Both the position numbers and the translations under genes were made by a program. From the NCBI GenBank assembly GCA_037975125.1, contig JAJQOW010000020.1, positions 496,001-560,000 of the forward strand: a stretch of DNA of 64,000 nucleotides, in the 5' to 3' direction. Source of the stretch: Latrodectus hesperus. Taxonomy: Eukaryota; Arthropoda; Arachnida; Araneae; Theridiidae. Of this stretch, positions 13,932 through 25,455 are shown piece after piece (within the stretch, counting starts at the first letter, position 1; the number at the start of each line of letters is the position of its first letter). Below the pieces are notes generated by a model that did not search any database, had not been told where the DNA came from, and saw nothing but the letters and a program-made list of their open reading frames with translations.

Positions 13932-14212
13932 TGGCACAGATGCCGTATAATCCAGGATGCCAAATTTTGAATTTTTTTGGCGATGTTTTTCATCGCCAAA
14001 AAGGGTTGCTAGGTTGCTAAGATGACTTATTTGACGTTCGTGATGACGTAAACATTAGGGTTACCAAAATAAAATTTTCGGCATAATTCTTATAGGTCTC
14101 CATATCTATGACGTAATAAAAGCCAGGTTACCTGATACATAAAGAAATTCGTAAAAAAAAAAAATCACCAAACTCAGAATTTGACATCCTGGATTATACG
14201 GCATCCGTGCCA
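13932..14212. mobile_element. MITE with long terminal inverted repeats
   Basis: The first roughly 45 bases (TGGCACAGATGCCGTATAAT and onward) match the reverse complement of the last roughly 45 with only a few differences. The flanking hexamer AAAATA is present immediately on both sides, a plausible target-site duplication. The 281-bp interior has no open frame of note, so the element is non-autonomous. It contains its own perfect 12-bp hairpin at 13974-14002. The superfamily is not clear to me. Confidence 0.8.
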
Positions 14213-14700
14213 AAAATATTAAAAATCACATGTAATGCGAATTCGAATTTAGTTTTGATTTAAAATATCAAGAGGAATGTGTTACATTGCAATATCTCCA
14301 AGAAGAAAAAATAATTTTGTTATATGTAGGTTCATTAAATGCGTGATTCTGTTCGAAGAATGAAGTATAACAAAATGTATTATATTGCTTAGGGTTAGTA
14401 CAAATTATTATCAAGGTAAAACTAGTATTACATACCATCTGCACTTAACACAAAGCATAACAAATTCTGGAATTACGGTTAATTAAATTAATCAAAATAT
14501 TAAATTAGAAATAATTATAAAAATAATTCTAGTTTAATTTTAAAATTAGAGCATTATGAAATGTATTAAAATATGAATAAATACATTTATTTGAGCTATG
14601 AATAAAATACGATTTTAATTACGAATACTTATTACTTGTACAAGATAAAACGATAACCATATACACTGATTAAAATCCTTTCAGTGCAAACACCGCATAG
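14213..14700. other. AT-rich spacer between MITE and Tc1 element
   Basis: Mostly AT-rich sequence. The last part, near 14640-14700, is probably the 5' untranslated end and terminal region of the Tc1 element, but I could not match it to an inverted copy downstream. Confidence 0.45.
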
Positions 14701-14702
14701 TT

Positions 14703-15725
14703 ATGGCACAAAGGAAGCATTTGGATGATGTTTTACGTGGTAGAATTATCGGCCATCCGGAATGTGGACGTACCCAGCTGGAAGTATCCGAGGAACGTGG
14801 AATCGCCCAGAGTGTCATCTCCAGGCTTTGACAACGGTTCCAAGATGATAATAATGTGAGTAGAGACGTTACAGCACAGGTCGCCCCCGAGTTACAATGC
14901 CAAATAAGGACCGGTATTTGGCAGTTACTGCCAAAAGAAACAGATGGAGCACAGCATCAGACCTGTCTCGTCAGCTCTCTTCAGCTACCGGTACGACAGT
15001 TTCAAGGCAGACTGTGTACAGACGCTTAGGGCACATTGGTCTATATGCTCGTAGGCCTGTCAGATGTGTTCCACTTACCGCAACTCACTGTCGCCTGTGG
15101 TTTAGCCTGGAGTAGAGAGCATGCATTGTGGACACCACAACAGTGGTCTTGTGTGATGTTTTCCGACGAGTCCACGTTTAGCTTTCAGTCTGATTCTCAT
15201 TGGGGTTTCATACGGAGAGGGCCAGGTACCCGTTACCACCAAGAGAACACCATTGAACGACACCGTTACGGTGGTGCAGGATTGTTCGTTTGGGGAGGAA
15301 TTATTCTGGGTTCCAGAACTGACCTGCATTCTCAGAATGTAACCAGGACAGGCCACATCTATCAGGATGTCATTCTGGAACAAAATGTACGTTTGTTTCG
15401 GGGCGAAACAAACGTACATGTTCCAGAATTTCTGTTTATGGATGACAACGCCCGTCCTCACCGTGCAAACATTGTAGACGAATGCCTTCAATCGGAGAAT
15501 TTCACCCGTATGGAGTGGCCAGCATACTCACCGAACTTGAATCCAATAGAGCATGTGTGGGACATGCTTAACTGACGAATTGCAGCCCGTCAACCCCCTC
15601 CCATATGTCTACCGGAACTTCGGAGAGCATTTCTTGAAGAGTAATTTTTCACAAGATCAGATCGATAATTTGATACTCAGCATGCCTTGGCGCTGTACAT
15701 TGTCTGAGGGTCATACTATGTATTA
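14703..15725 (+). pseudogene. Tc1-like transposase, broken copy
   Basis: This is a Tc1/mariner superfamily DNA transposase, which in intact form cuts and pastes its own element at TA sites. Reading from the ATG at 14703, an N-terminal helix-turn-helix region (AQRKHLDDVLRGRIIGH) runs into an in-frame stop near 14829. The frame starting about 14897 then carries the second HTH (TVSRQTVYRRLGHIGLYARR). A single-base shift at about 15060-15115 moves to the frame at 15036-15575. That frame has the catalytic aspartates in MFSDEST and FMDDNARPHRAN and the DD34E glutamate in NPIEHVWDM. A stop follows at about 15573, where the family normally continues into RIAARQPPP, which is still readable downstream. 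At least three lesions therefore inactivate it. An internal palindrome at 15372-15429 alters the loop before the second aspartate. I could not define the terminal inverted repeats. Confidence 0.9.
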
Positions 15726-15730
15726 ACCAT

Positions 15731-16040
15731 CATACCAACCATGTTATATTGGTTTTTGTAAATAGATTTTTTCTAAATTTGCTCCAGGGAGTAAAAATCG
15801 CAATTTTTATTAATGATGTCAAACATATATCATCTTTTTTGCTCTTTACCTTTTGTTTAATAAATAGACTTTACAAATAAGTCACATTTGTTTTGCTTCT
15901 GTCTCTTTGCCTGAACCAGCATTATCCTTCATTTATGGGCACGAGTATATGATTGCAAATAGCAGAATATAAAGATTTCTAAAATGCATTCTAAAATGAC
16001 AACATTCACAAACCTATCAAAATGTATGTTAAAAATAGTT
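15731..16040. other. AT-rich spacer, probable Tc1 3' end
   Basis: No gene. The first part probably belongs to the 3' end of the Tc1 element. The rest is unremarkable AT-rich sequence. Confidence 0.4.
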
Positions 16041-16045
16041 GTTAC

Positions 16046-16285
16046 TTATGTCACTTGGACAAGCCAAGCTCGCTATACCGTTGACTGTGCGAATTTAAGT
16101 CAGTAGGTTGCGTCTTTCGTTTTAACCAGAGCACCACGAAGGTGAAAGTACGATTTTGCTCAAGGCTCCTCCGATAGATGGCACCACCAGAGGATCCACT
16201 CCCTCTATTTTGACATTGATTTGAAAAGGGAAGAAATTTTCTCCAGGCCATTACACATATGGTAACTGCCCAACGACCAACCACA
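16046..16285 (+). repeat. three-copy unclassified repeat, copy 2
   Basis: This starts TTATGTCACTTGGACAAGCC and continues through CCAGAGCACCACGAAGG, CTCCGATAGATGGC, CACCAGAGGATCC, TTTTGACATTGAT and GAAGAAATTTTCTCC to a CCATTACAC..ATGGTAAC end. The same order of blocks occurs at 40271-40480, and the first half at 11064-11178. It includes a CTCF-like core at 16176-16193. The transposon class is not determined. Confidence 0.75.
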
Positions 16286-16289
16286 GGAC

Positions 16290-16405
16290 TTTCCTGATTT
16301 CTACAGATTTAACGAGCACGAATATCACATGTGCTCGGTGGGTCTTTGATGGCATTGGGAATCGAACCCTGCTCTTCCGGACGAAAGGCCAATGCTCCAA
16401 CCGTT
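16290..16405 (-). repeat. tRNA-derived SINE fragment
   Basis: On the - strand there is a B-box GGGTTCGATTCCC preceded by a tRNA-like stretch (GGAGCATTGGCC then CCGGAAGAGC). It abuts the repeat ending at 16285. The acceptor arms do not pair well, so it is not a functional tRNA. Confidence 0.55.
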
Positions 16406-16539
16406 ATAATTTACTGGTACGATACTGATAATAGAATATATATAATTACATACGATAAAATGAAAAGCTAAAACATTAAGATACATGCCAAGTTGTGCAT
16501 TTTAATACTGTCTTCAACTTTTATTATTAAGAGTTGTGG

Positions 16540-16649
<110 letters not shown>

Positions 16650-17185
16650 TAATGTGGTGAAAATAAAATGACGAAGAGCATCGGAAATTATTTCCTAATT
16701 TACAGTTTTTTCAGAGATATGCCAAGCAGTAATTTGACATTGGCGCTCTAAAAAATGTCAACTAGTTAAAATATGTTATTTTAGGATTTAAAAGAAATTT
16801 AAATAAAAGCTGCCAAAATGAGATCAGTGTGTTACAAAGTTTAGTTATTTAATGGAGGAGTATATTTTAAATAAAATTTCTGGTAAAACTGCAATTTAGG
16901 GTGCTCCATCATTTTTTGCGGATTTATTACAATATCCATTAAAGCAAAATAAATGAGCATATCCAGTGACATGAGTGTGACCGCCACGTACTTTCGACGT
17001 TAAATAACCAATCGCAAGTGGCAGCACAGTGCATTTGAGTGTATATAATGGCTGTGACAGAACCCGGGACACGTCATTCTGAAGAACGTCTGTGTGAGCC
17101 CGCTCTGTGGACTGTTGCAGGACGTTGTAAAGCGCCTTCCAGAGAAAGTTTCCATGGTGAGTGAGCCATATTCATGTATCACCAG
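16650..17185. other. stretch without a recognised gene
   Basis: The first part is AT-rich. From about 16980 the sequence becomes less AT-rich and holds overlapping open frames on both strands (17000-17401 -, 17094-17309 +). These run into family E repeat and are not conserved domains I know. Confidence 0.45.
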
Positions 17186-17189
17186 CAAT

Positions 17190-17400
17190 TCGTGGGTCGG
17201 GGGCGTGTCCACATTTATCTGTGACGTCCAAAGTCCTTCCACTGGTGGGGAGGGAGAGGAGGGTGCCAGCTCAGGTGTCACCTCATCATCTGACCGTGGT
17301 TCAAAATGACGAGGCGCTTGGTGATGAGCAAGTATTCCAAACCCATTAACCTGACGGTACAGTTCGGGGCTCTGTTGCACAGCTAGGTATGTATGTATCA
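17190..17400 (-). repeat. family E dispersed repeat
   Basis: Shared blocks are a CGTGTCCACATTTATCTGTG-like phrase, GGAGGGTGCCAGCTCAGGTG, GGTTCAAAATGACGAGG, and a GCAAGTATTCCAAACCCATT phrase. The opposite orientation (CCTCGTCATTTTGAACCACG) is used here as the reference strand. It is homologous to 18075-18290 and to the other family E entries. No open frame is conserved between copies. Confidence 0.75.
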
Positions 17401-17544
17401 CAAAGGAGAAAACTTGGGAAACTCCCTAACGACTCACCCATGCACATACAGAGCACAGAAACACAACATCCATTTCCATCGATTGTTCAGCAGTAGGTGG
17501 AAATAAATGGGGGTTCCTTTCGATCTGAAAGGCACTGTCTTCCT

Positions 17545-17640
17545 TCTATGCCCAAGAAACGCTCCCTTGAGCCGGACCCGAACCAAGGTATGGGTTCTTT
17601 AGCATTGCATTGTGGACCGTAATGCTCTAGGACTGTTGTT
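17545..17640 (-). repeat. possible SINE head fragment
   Basis: A short, less AT-rich block contains a B-box-like element in reverse (GGACCCGAACCAAGG). Only this short signature supports it. Confidence 0.3.
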
Positions 17641-18070
17641 GTAAGGTATTTGAATGTCTAACGTGCGAAGACTTTTGGTGGATAATAGGCCGTATTTATG
17701 CACCGCCATTGTGAGGCAGGAGTTTTGGAATCATACAGAAAATAGCCTGACGCGCTTGTAAAGCATGAGATGGATGCTTTGTCGCTGCATAATTGACAGT
17801 TCAAAGACAGCTGTTGAACCTCTCAGACACTCATCCCGAGTCAGAAGCACAACACCCGCCTCTCATTTTTCAACAGTGACTGCAATCGGGAGTTTGCACT
17901 GTCTTGCCGCAGAGAGTCCGATGCTTAGGAGTTTGGTTTCTTGAGTACTTCAAAAGCTTTTGTGTGTTTGCGCAAGTGTTCCTCGTCAGGGATTGCTAAT
18001 GAAATGACTTTACAGGCGTTACCGCAGTGAGAGGCTGAGCAGTTACGATCAGCATTCTCCCTCACCGGGT
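17641..18070. other. unclassified mixed-composition stretch
   Basis: No gene or repeat boundary recognised. A 65-codon open frame on - at 17925-18122 runs into the adjacent family E copy. Confidence 0.4.
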
Positions 18071-18074
18071 TGCT

Positions 18075-18290
18075 GGAGCTCCGAGGGTTGAGGACGTGTC
18101 CACGCTCATTTGGGAAGTTCAAAGTCGTTCCGCTGGTATGGGGAGGAGGGTCCCAGCTCAGGTGTGACCTCGTCTCCTAACCGTAGCTCAAAATGACGAG
18201 GGGCTTGGTGTTGGGCGAGTATTCCAAAACCCTTAACATTCAGGTAAGTCTGGGGCTCGGCTTTACCGCTATGTATGTACATATGGAAAC
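18075..18290 (-). repeat. family E dispersed repeat
   Basis: This has the same block order as 17190-17400, including GGTCCCAGCTCAGGTGTGAC, CTCAAAATGACGAGGGGC and GGCGAGTATTCCAAAACCC, then GGGGCTCGGCT and ATGTATGTA. It is head to tail with the previous copy about 0.7 kb away. Confidence 0.75.
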
Positions 18291-18688
18291 ACAGCTCGAA
18301 AACTGTAGATTGATTCATATTGTGGGAAAACCGTATTTTACATTAAGTATTCGCACGTGTTTTATGCTGGTTGCGTTCTGCGCACTGATGATTCAATTGA
18401 AACGAGGAAACTGAGTCATGCAAGTGCAACGAAACTTCCGCATGTCTTTAACAATATTATTATTTGTGTCTTTTATTGACGTCATTATTATTGCCAGCAT
18501 CATTAACCTTCACTACCAAAAACATTTCTCATCTCTGATTGTACAATTATAGAGTATGAAACATAAATCCCAGCTGTAAAATTTCCAAAAGGGAATGTTA
18601 ACAATTACCGTTTGTTATATGTCTCTGGTTTCTATTTCTGCTGAAATGAAAAGCCCCTAAACACAATGATTAGCTTCGTAATTATCAA
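18291..18688. other. AT-rich spacer
   Basis: Nothing recognised apart from ordinary AT-rich sequence. Confidence 0.5.
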
Positions 18689-18689
18689 C

Positions 18690-18800
18690 TAACGAGGTCA
18701 ACACTTGAGTTGGCACCCTCCTCTTCACATCTCCTCACTTACAATGGATGGACGCATTTCACCCTTCCCGGTCCTCCGGTGGGGGAAATTTTCTCCCTCG
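18690..18800 (+). repeat. family E fragment, reference orientation
   Basis: A divergent copy contains GAGGTCAACACTTGAGTTGG, CACCCTCCTCTTCAC and GGGGGAAATTTTCTCC, in line with the middle of family E. The flanks are not clear. Confidence 0.45.
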
Positions 18801-18999
18801 GAGGGGGGGCGTCGCCGCTTCTTGCGTTCTGATGCTTCAGCAGACCCATTCCCAACCAAAGCAGTTGCATCCAAAAGCTGCATTATCAAGTGAGCTGGCA
18901 ACATCCGATCAACGTCTTTTTCTATACGCGCAGTTATTTTGAGCCCTGAGCAATACAACACACTTTTCTGGAACAGGTGTTCGGCTCACTGTGGTCTAG

Positions 19000-19078
19000 T
19001 GATATGAAATCAATCTTTGGAGCATGAGAGTTTAGGTTCAATCCCAGCTACGGATGAACAACAGGAGCCACTATTAAA
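19000..19078 (+). repeat. tRNA-derived SINE head fragment
   Basis: An A-box-like GTGGTCTAGTGA and a B-box-like GGTTCAATCCC lie about 45 bases apart, the normal spacing for a tRNA-derived promoter. There is no good acceptor stem. Confidence 0.45.
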
Positions 19079-19500
19079 ATAGATAAAAAATTTTATTCCG
19101 GTTACAGTCAAGCCTTTTAATTCGCAATTGCCACAGTTTCGAGGTCCACTGTCGCATAGTTCCAAATTGTTAAGTTTCTCGAAAATTGTACTTTTTATAA
19201 TTAAATTAATACCTTAAAACGGGCATTTTATGCTAAAAGATCCATTAATTTATAATATAATACTAGTATGATATATATATTTAAAGAGAGAGAGAGATAC
19301 TTTTATAATATATACTTTTTCTTTATATATATATATATATATAGCTTATGTTTAAAATTTATTCATTAATAAAATAAATAAGTTTAAAAACTATTATCTT
19401 GATTTACATTCATAAAATAAGGGAATTTTCAAATCCAACATCCAATGTGAATTATTTCTCTCTATAATATTGAGATAGTGAGTGATCCAATCAACTTACG
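19079..19500. other. AT-rich stretch with simple repeats
   Basis: It contains short (AT)n and (GA)n tracts at about 19271-19343. No gene is seen. Confidence 0.6.
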
Positions 19501-20067
19501 GAGTGAAAGTTCCTCACGAAATACGTAAATAAGCAACTTAAAAAAAAAAAAACATGAAAGTGAAATCGTATTTATTTCCCTCTTTTCATCCCTTCTGTTT
19601 CATAACATGCATTTCGTAAAACGTTTGCAATGTTTGTTTTCTTCGAGTGTCTATTTGTTGTGATCCACTCTTGAAATGGGTGATTAATAAATCTGGGTCG
19701 ATCACGTGAGCGAAATCTCGTGCCATCGACGGACCTTGGCCTTCCGTTCACGTTTGTGTGTGTTCACTGCCATCTCGTGATCCCCCCCCTGTAAGATTAA
19801 AAAAAAACGCACGCATTGATGCATCATTTTATCTGCAACGGTGATGCTTCCATCAACAAAACACTCAAGAAGTTGCCAAATATAGCGATAACGCACCAAA
19901 TGTAGCCATCGCTTACTAAATCCGTTTCCTTTATAAAACCAATGTTTCCCCTGTGGATTCGACTTCTCGCGCCTCGTTTGTGTCTCTCCGCTGCGCTTAC
20001 AGCGATCCATCATTGAGAGGGATTTTTTTTTAAATAGAAAGAAACTTCGTAAAGTGTTTTTAAAAAA
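19501..20067 (+). promoter_or_regulatory. 5' flank of the secreted-protein gene
   Basis: The 370 bases before the start codon are clearly less AT-rich and richer in CG dinucleotides than the surroundings, as expected of a promoter and 5' UTR. I cannot place a TATA box or a transcription start. A 103-codon open frame on the opposite strand (19702-20013) has no known domain and is probably chance in this region. Confidence 0.35.
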
Positions 20068-20179
20068 ATGGTGAAAATTTCCATCCTTTCGTGGATATTG
20101 GCGGTACTCTTAACTATTTCGGACAGCGGTAAAGTTCCTACGGTATACGATGTCTTACGATTAGTTTATCAAGTTTGCT
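20068..20179 (+). CDS. secreted cysteine-containing protein, coding exon 1 (signal peptide)
   Basis: The first coding exon of an unrecognised secreted protein. The ATG sits in a favourable context (A at -3, G at +4), and an in-frame TAA at 20050-20052 excludes a longer reading. The 37 codons begin MVKISILSWILAVLLTISDS: a lysine-containing n-region, a hydrophobic core of about 14 residues, then SDSG as a likely signal-peptidase region. The mature chain starts near KVPTVYDVLRLVYQVC. The exon ends in a textbook donor (GTAAGT at 20180) one base into a codon (phase 1), which exon 2 completes. Reading through the donor gives a stop at once, so the splice is required. The start of a second protein is an alternative only if exons 2 and 3 belong elsewhere, but the phase agreement argues against it. 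The family is unknown to me. Confidence 0.6.
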
Positions 20180-21157
20180 GTAAGTAAAATTTATATTTCT
20201 TTTTTTATGCATGTAAAGATTCTTTTTCATGAATGATGTAATTATGATTGTGTTTTCTATTTGATTTGGAATCCAATTTGAAATATATTTGGAGTTATGC
20301 CAAATGGTTTTCGAAATAATAATATAATTGTGTCTGTAAACTATTGGCGAGGAAATTATCTCTTAATTATTTTATATGAAACATTTTCAATAGTTGACAT
20401 TCACATTACAAACTAAACAATTTTATTGAATTTAATTTTGACTCATACATTTTTAATGATTATAATGAACTGATTTATATTATAAAAAACACACACCTGT
20501 ATTTATATTTTTAACCGTTGCTCTTTTAAAATGTCTATAGAATTTCTTCTGTTGTGGAAAACAGGTGATTGCATAAACTTTGGTTATAAATGTATCATTT
20601 GTATAAAGTAGTTCATTCTAATTTTATTTACTTCTTATGGCAATTTTCTTATAAAAACCATGTTACTACTTACGTTTGAGATGAGTTAATGGTAATCCGT
20701 GAGAGGGACAAAACTATTCCATATCTCAAGTTACCTAGATTATTCGCCCATTATTTGAAAGGTATTCGTTAAAAAGAGAATGTAAGCAGCCATTTTGTGC
20801 GCTTAAAATGACATAATATTTGATTTTGAATGAAGTTAAAAAATACAATGAATTGATAGGCGGAATCACTCACCCATCAAACAAAATCTACAATTGAAAG
20901 AATCAAACGGTTTAAAATGTTATTACAATAATAGAAATTAACAAAATGCCACTTATTTTTCGAAAAGCTGAGACAACAAATTATTTGATAGAATCAATTT
21001 TTCAATAATCCGATATTTAACGATCAGACAACCATTGACGCTGAATTTATCTACTTAAAATGGGGGAAATTGTTTTGTACGCACGGGGCGAATCAGATTT
21101 GTTAAATAATATGCGCATTAACGCTAACACATGGTGAAATGAAGGTGTCGACACCAG

Positions 21158-21171
21158 AGATGGCGCCCCCT
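21158..21171. promoter_or_regulatory. CTCF-like site
   Basis: The sequence AGATGGCGCCCCCT resembles published insect and vertebrate CTCF cores. It sits in a short, less AT-rich island within intron 1. This is motif resemblance only. Confidence 0.3.
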
Positions 21172-22464
21172 CTCTTTACCCTATTACATCAACAGAAGGA
21201 TATTGTGCGCTACAGAATGTTTATATGTCTTCAGCTGTACCCCAAGTATCGAACACATAATCTTTTTTCTAGAGGCGAGGGGGACACCTATTCCCATCAG
21301 GTGAGTGCACTGACAGAAAACAGCTCAAAACATGCTGCTGCCAACATTGACATTTTACTATAGTGATCATACAATTTTATTTATCCGCTCATAATGGAAA
21401 AAATCTCCAATATTATTCTGATAGAGGGCATGTTTCCTAATGTGCAAACTTTTAAAAACAATTTTTATTACGAGATTTAAAAATCATTTCTGAGTAAACT
21501 CATTTACCGGACATCCGGGGTTTTAAATAGAGAATTATTGATGTTCATAACGCTTAAAAATAATTATTAATATCCTGCTCACAAAAGGAGAAATAATGAA
21601 TAAATGATTAACCGGTAAAACGAAAAGTTACGGCCAGTGTCTTTTAAATAGGGAAAATAATGAATACAGTAAGCGACATTTGTTTTAAATAAAGTGAACA
21701 GTTGTGCATTTTTTTCTTAAAAGCATAAAAAGCGAGAATCGCATTTGGATATTTTAATAGAATTTTGCTTTTTTTAAAATCTTTTTGTTTGGGTAATCAA
21801 CGAGACGTCGCATGTCATCAACAACCGAACACCCGCGAAAATCCATTAGAATTCGATTCACGTGGAAATGAGGACGTCGAAGGAACCACGAATGCCGCAT
21901 CCCGAAGCCTTTAATACACGACTCAATTGTCCTCGATATTTTTTTCAAACTTTTGGCAACGGAGTGAATTTTCTTTGCATACAGTTTCAGATGTTAAATT
22001 AAAAATAAGTGAAAATTTAACTTATTTAAGGTAACCCATCCTTCTGAATTGTGCAGCTGTTGCTTCAATCCAAGCAATAATATGCTGCAAATTGGTATGT
22101 GACATCACGAGGTACACGCGATTCATTTTATTTAATTTTCAATATTGCGAAAAAGAGGATAAACCCAATAATTCAAAACGACTCCACTAAAAGTTTTACA
22201 ATCAAACCATTTTGGTATCTGCATTCATCATTTGGAAGTTTTTTTTTTTTTTCCTTCTTTGGGAACTTTTTACAGATAAAATTGCATTCAGGATTCGCAA
22301 AGCAGGAAAACTGGAAAATCCTGAAGCACGCACTCATCTTGACTGATCTGCATGCAGATAACAGAAACATGTCAACAGGTTGCTATTGAACGTGCTTACC
22401 TAGCTGTGCAAGCGAGCTATAACTTTATATGCTTTGGACCAAGTGCTTCATAATTTTTTAACCA

Positions 22465-22605
22465 CGATCAGTTGATGAGGTCACTTCTGAGCTGGAACCC
22501 TCCTCTCCACATGCACGCCACACTAGTGGACGGAATTGACACATTGCGGGTGAGCTTGGACACGTCGTCAGTCGACGGAGCTCCAGCAACTCTGAAGAGT
22601 GTCCT
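22465..22605 (+). repeat. family E dispersed repeat, reference orientation
   Basis: The blocks GAGGTCACTTCTGAGCTGG, ACCCTCCTCTCCACATG, CACACTAGTGGACGG, GTGAGCTTGGACACG and CGACGGAGCTCC occur in the family order. Confidence 0.7.
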
Positions 22606-23265
22606 TAAAATAGATACATAAATAAATCGTTAACTAAAAAACATGTAGAAAAGTGTAAAAATAGTCAAATTTTAAAATTTTCTTATGCCCCTTTTTCCTT
22701 TTAGATTCAAATCAAAGCTACGTATTTCGAATCATTTGTTTGGAAGCAGCTTTTTTATTTTTGGAGTTTTTTTAATCATGCGCGATAGTTTCGGAAACAC
22801 ACTGCTAGATTAAAGGTTCTATTCCGGCAATAAGTTTTACAGCTGCGTGTTTCTGTCTTGTACATAAATAACCTTACAATTTAAAACCACGCTAACTATG
22901 AACAACTGTCCAATCGAGCATCTTTCTCGGCACAGCGGAGAAATATTGAACGCAATTTTCACTTCTCAGCAGGAGGGTTTTCTTCTCCACTTCGGCCATC
23001 AGCAAAAATTCTCCATTCGTGCTCCAAAAGTCCTTTCTTCGGAGGAAAAGGTTCCGGACTCGAACCTTGTCACAGTATAACTAATGAAGAAGGATGTTGC
23101 ATATTCGTAGCTTCTGCATGAACGCTTATCGGGGTGGGCGTTTGCCGGGTTTCATTTTTTGGGACATGTGATGGCAGACCACTATCCACGGGGAAATTGT
23201 ATTGACCCGGAAGGCACGATGGACGATAAAATGCATTACAACAGTCTAAAGTTCTCAGGCTGTGA
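22606..23265. other. stretch without a gene
   Basis: Mostly AT-rich. Open frames at 22898-23080 (+) and 23070-23345 (-) match nothing I recognise. Confidence 0.45.
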
Positions 23266-23269
23266 CAAC

Positions 23270-23350
23270 TGTCTCCCCAAAGCACTAGTGACACAACGAT
23301 TAGTGTAGCTGCCTTCCAAACAGATGACACGGGTTCGACTCCCACCCAAC
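23270..23350 (+). repeat. tRNA-derived SINE head
   Basis: A-box-like sequence (CACAACGATTAGTGTAGC) and a good B-box (GGGTTCGACTCCCACCC) at the usual spacing. Downstream, 23350-23625 shares a TTTTCCTTCC..ACACGTGATTATAA block with 28430-28460, so the element body may extend that far. Confidence 0.5.
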
Positions 23351-24258
23351 GCTACTGCACTTGGGACTCCTTATGAGGTCATATTGTGTTTTTCGGAACT
23401 GCGGGCTCCAATTTTCTTCCCGGTTACCGTTGAAGAACGCACTCCTGGTTTGTCGAAGTGAAAGCTTGGGAGTTTTCCTTCCTTCAAGACACGTGATTAT
23501 AAGAGAAGTCCCATTTGATGGCGATGCCCAGTGGGCTCTGAAAGACGCTGAACAGCAGCTTCTAAGTGGCCACAAACGTACCCACATGCAGGGCAGAAGC
23601 GTGACTTCTCATCATTGCGTGTAACTGTACTTTGCAAAAAAATATGGCATTGAGCGCAGGACCTTCCACTGCAAGAGCTTATCTCTTTAGTCAGTCCTAG
23701 AAAAACAGTTCATGTCAAAATTGAAATCATTTAAATTTGTTTTAAAAAATTAGTTTTTTAACAGCAAATTCAATGACATTATCAATAAAATAAAAACGAA
23801 AGATTTAACATAAATTAAATAAAATATTAAAAATGAAACTCCTTATTTTTTATTATTTAACTAATAACGCCATATACGTTTATCGATGACATAAATTGCA
23901 GTTTAAAGTATTTTATATTTTTAATTTATTAATTTTACTACACACGATTTAAATTAATTTAATTAGCACCGTTCCTATGTGTCGAAGTACACAGATAGGA
24001 TGAAATGAGCGCGTCTTCTTCTCCTACACACACTCATCGAGAATTTTCCGATTGATTTTACACTTTAAAAATAAAGATAAATGGATAATTCATTTAAAAC
24101 GTGTTAATCTGTGGGCGATACTGCTTTAGTTTCCAGAGGGGGTGGATTCGATGCCAGGTTCAGGCAACGACCGCTTAGCTGACATAATTTCAATGTTTCT
24201 TGGCAAATCTAGCGCGTGGACAGAAGAGCTCGGAGTTTGATACCGCAACTTGAGGGGA

Positions 24259-24500
24259 CCGCAGCGGCCTGGCTGGTGAGGGAGTCGTTCTCACTATCGG
24301 AAGGTAGTGAGTTCGAATCCCGAATTTACCGATGATCCGTCGTGTTCGCTCATGGTGGCTGGAAGCACGTTAAAACTGCCTGCGGTCGCAATGTCCTCCA
24401 AGTGAAATGATACCTCTGGGGGTGACTTATTGGGAGTCTTCTGCTTGCTTCTGTGTAACTGGCAGAGTCCAACTCAGGGCTAGAGGCAGGGAAGAACAAC
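24259..24500 (+). repeat. tRNA-derived SINE, family B
   Basis: The B-box GAGTTCGAATCCC follows CTATCGGAAGGTAGT. The body has GATCCGTCGTGTTCGCTCA, TGCGGTCGCAATGTCCTCC, AAGTGAAATGATACCTCTGG and TAACTGGCAGAGTCCAACTC. The same blocks occur at 25440-25690 and, reversed, at 31135-31290. Confidence 0.75.
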
Positions 24501-25380
24501 AGCAGAAAAGGAAGAGGCTACATTCAGCGAGTTTTGCTCTTAAATAGGCAGCGTAACGTGCACAAATTAAGTAAAATCAAATGAATTGATTAAAATTTTA
24601 TTTTAAATAAAATATTATAAATTAATGATGTAAATATTCGATTGTTCGATGATGTAGCAATATTAATAATTTAAAAGGAAACAACTGCGTTCGAAAACAT
24701 GTATAATTTTTCTTTTTCCGGCATGAGATAAGCCATGCGATTCAGATTGGCTGACAATCAAGAGCTCCGGCCCCCGAGAGGACGAATGGACTCCCATTTC
24801 ATAATCAAAGGTCATCTCATTGAATGAGACCTTGACCAACGACGGCCTTTTTTATATCTGTTATTGAGGATTAACAGCGCTGCTTATGAAATTTCGTTAC
24901 GGACAATGAACAACACAACTGTTACGCTTTTCGAAACACTGCATTCAAAAATAGAAATGGATTCTAACCTCACTCATTCATTTTGATGATTATAACTGCA
25001 TATCAAGTGGAAGAATTCTAGGAAGTAATGATGTGAAACAATATCTCCTTAAGTGTATCGACATTCTAGTTAATATTCTCTGTTGATCTAAGATGTCGAA
25101 AAGTAGCCTTCAGTGTTGATAAGTGTTGGAGGACACCTTTCTTCCACATTGATAATTGATTTACCTTCAATATAACTAATAGTTCAACTCTTAATTTTTA
25201 ACTCATTTCTTTTTATTTCAACTTAATTCCGAAAAACAAATAAAAAAATAGTTTCAGAAAAATTAATAGGTTGTGGCAATAATTTTAAGATTCAAAATTT
25301 AAAGATTTTTTATCATTCAAATTACTTTGATTGAGGCGCCAATAAAATCGGAGGACAAAGCGGTGTAAGCGAGCCCTGGA
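24501..25380. other. stretch without a gene
   Basis: AT-rich with a less AT-rich patch near 24730-24870. Nothing recognised on either strand. Confidence 0.5.
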
Positions 25381-25384
25381 CTGG

Positions 25385-25455
25385 ACCTTTCGGTAAGGGT
25401 TTGGAATACTTGCCCATCAACCAAAAGCCTCGTCATTTTGAACCACGGCAGGATA
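25385..25455 (+). repeat. family E fragment, reference orientation
   Basis: It contains AAGGGTTTGGAATACTTGCC and then CCTCGTCATTTTGAACCACG, the start of family E. It is cut off by the SINE B copy that follows at about 25460. Confidence 0.65.

Noticed and set aside
15102..15491. 129-codon open frame on the - strand
   Set aside because: It is the shadow of the Tc1 transposase coding sequence on the + strand.
19702..20013. 103-codon open frame on the - strand upstream of exon 1
   Set aside because: No domain, no splice or start context, and it overlaps the likely promoter and 5' UTR of the + strand gene.
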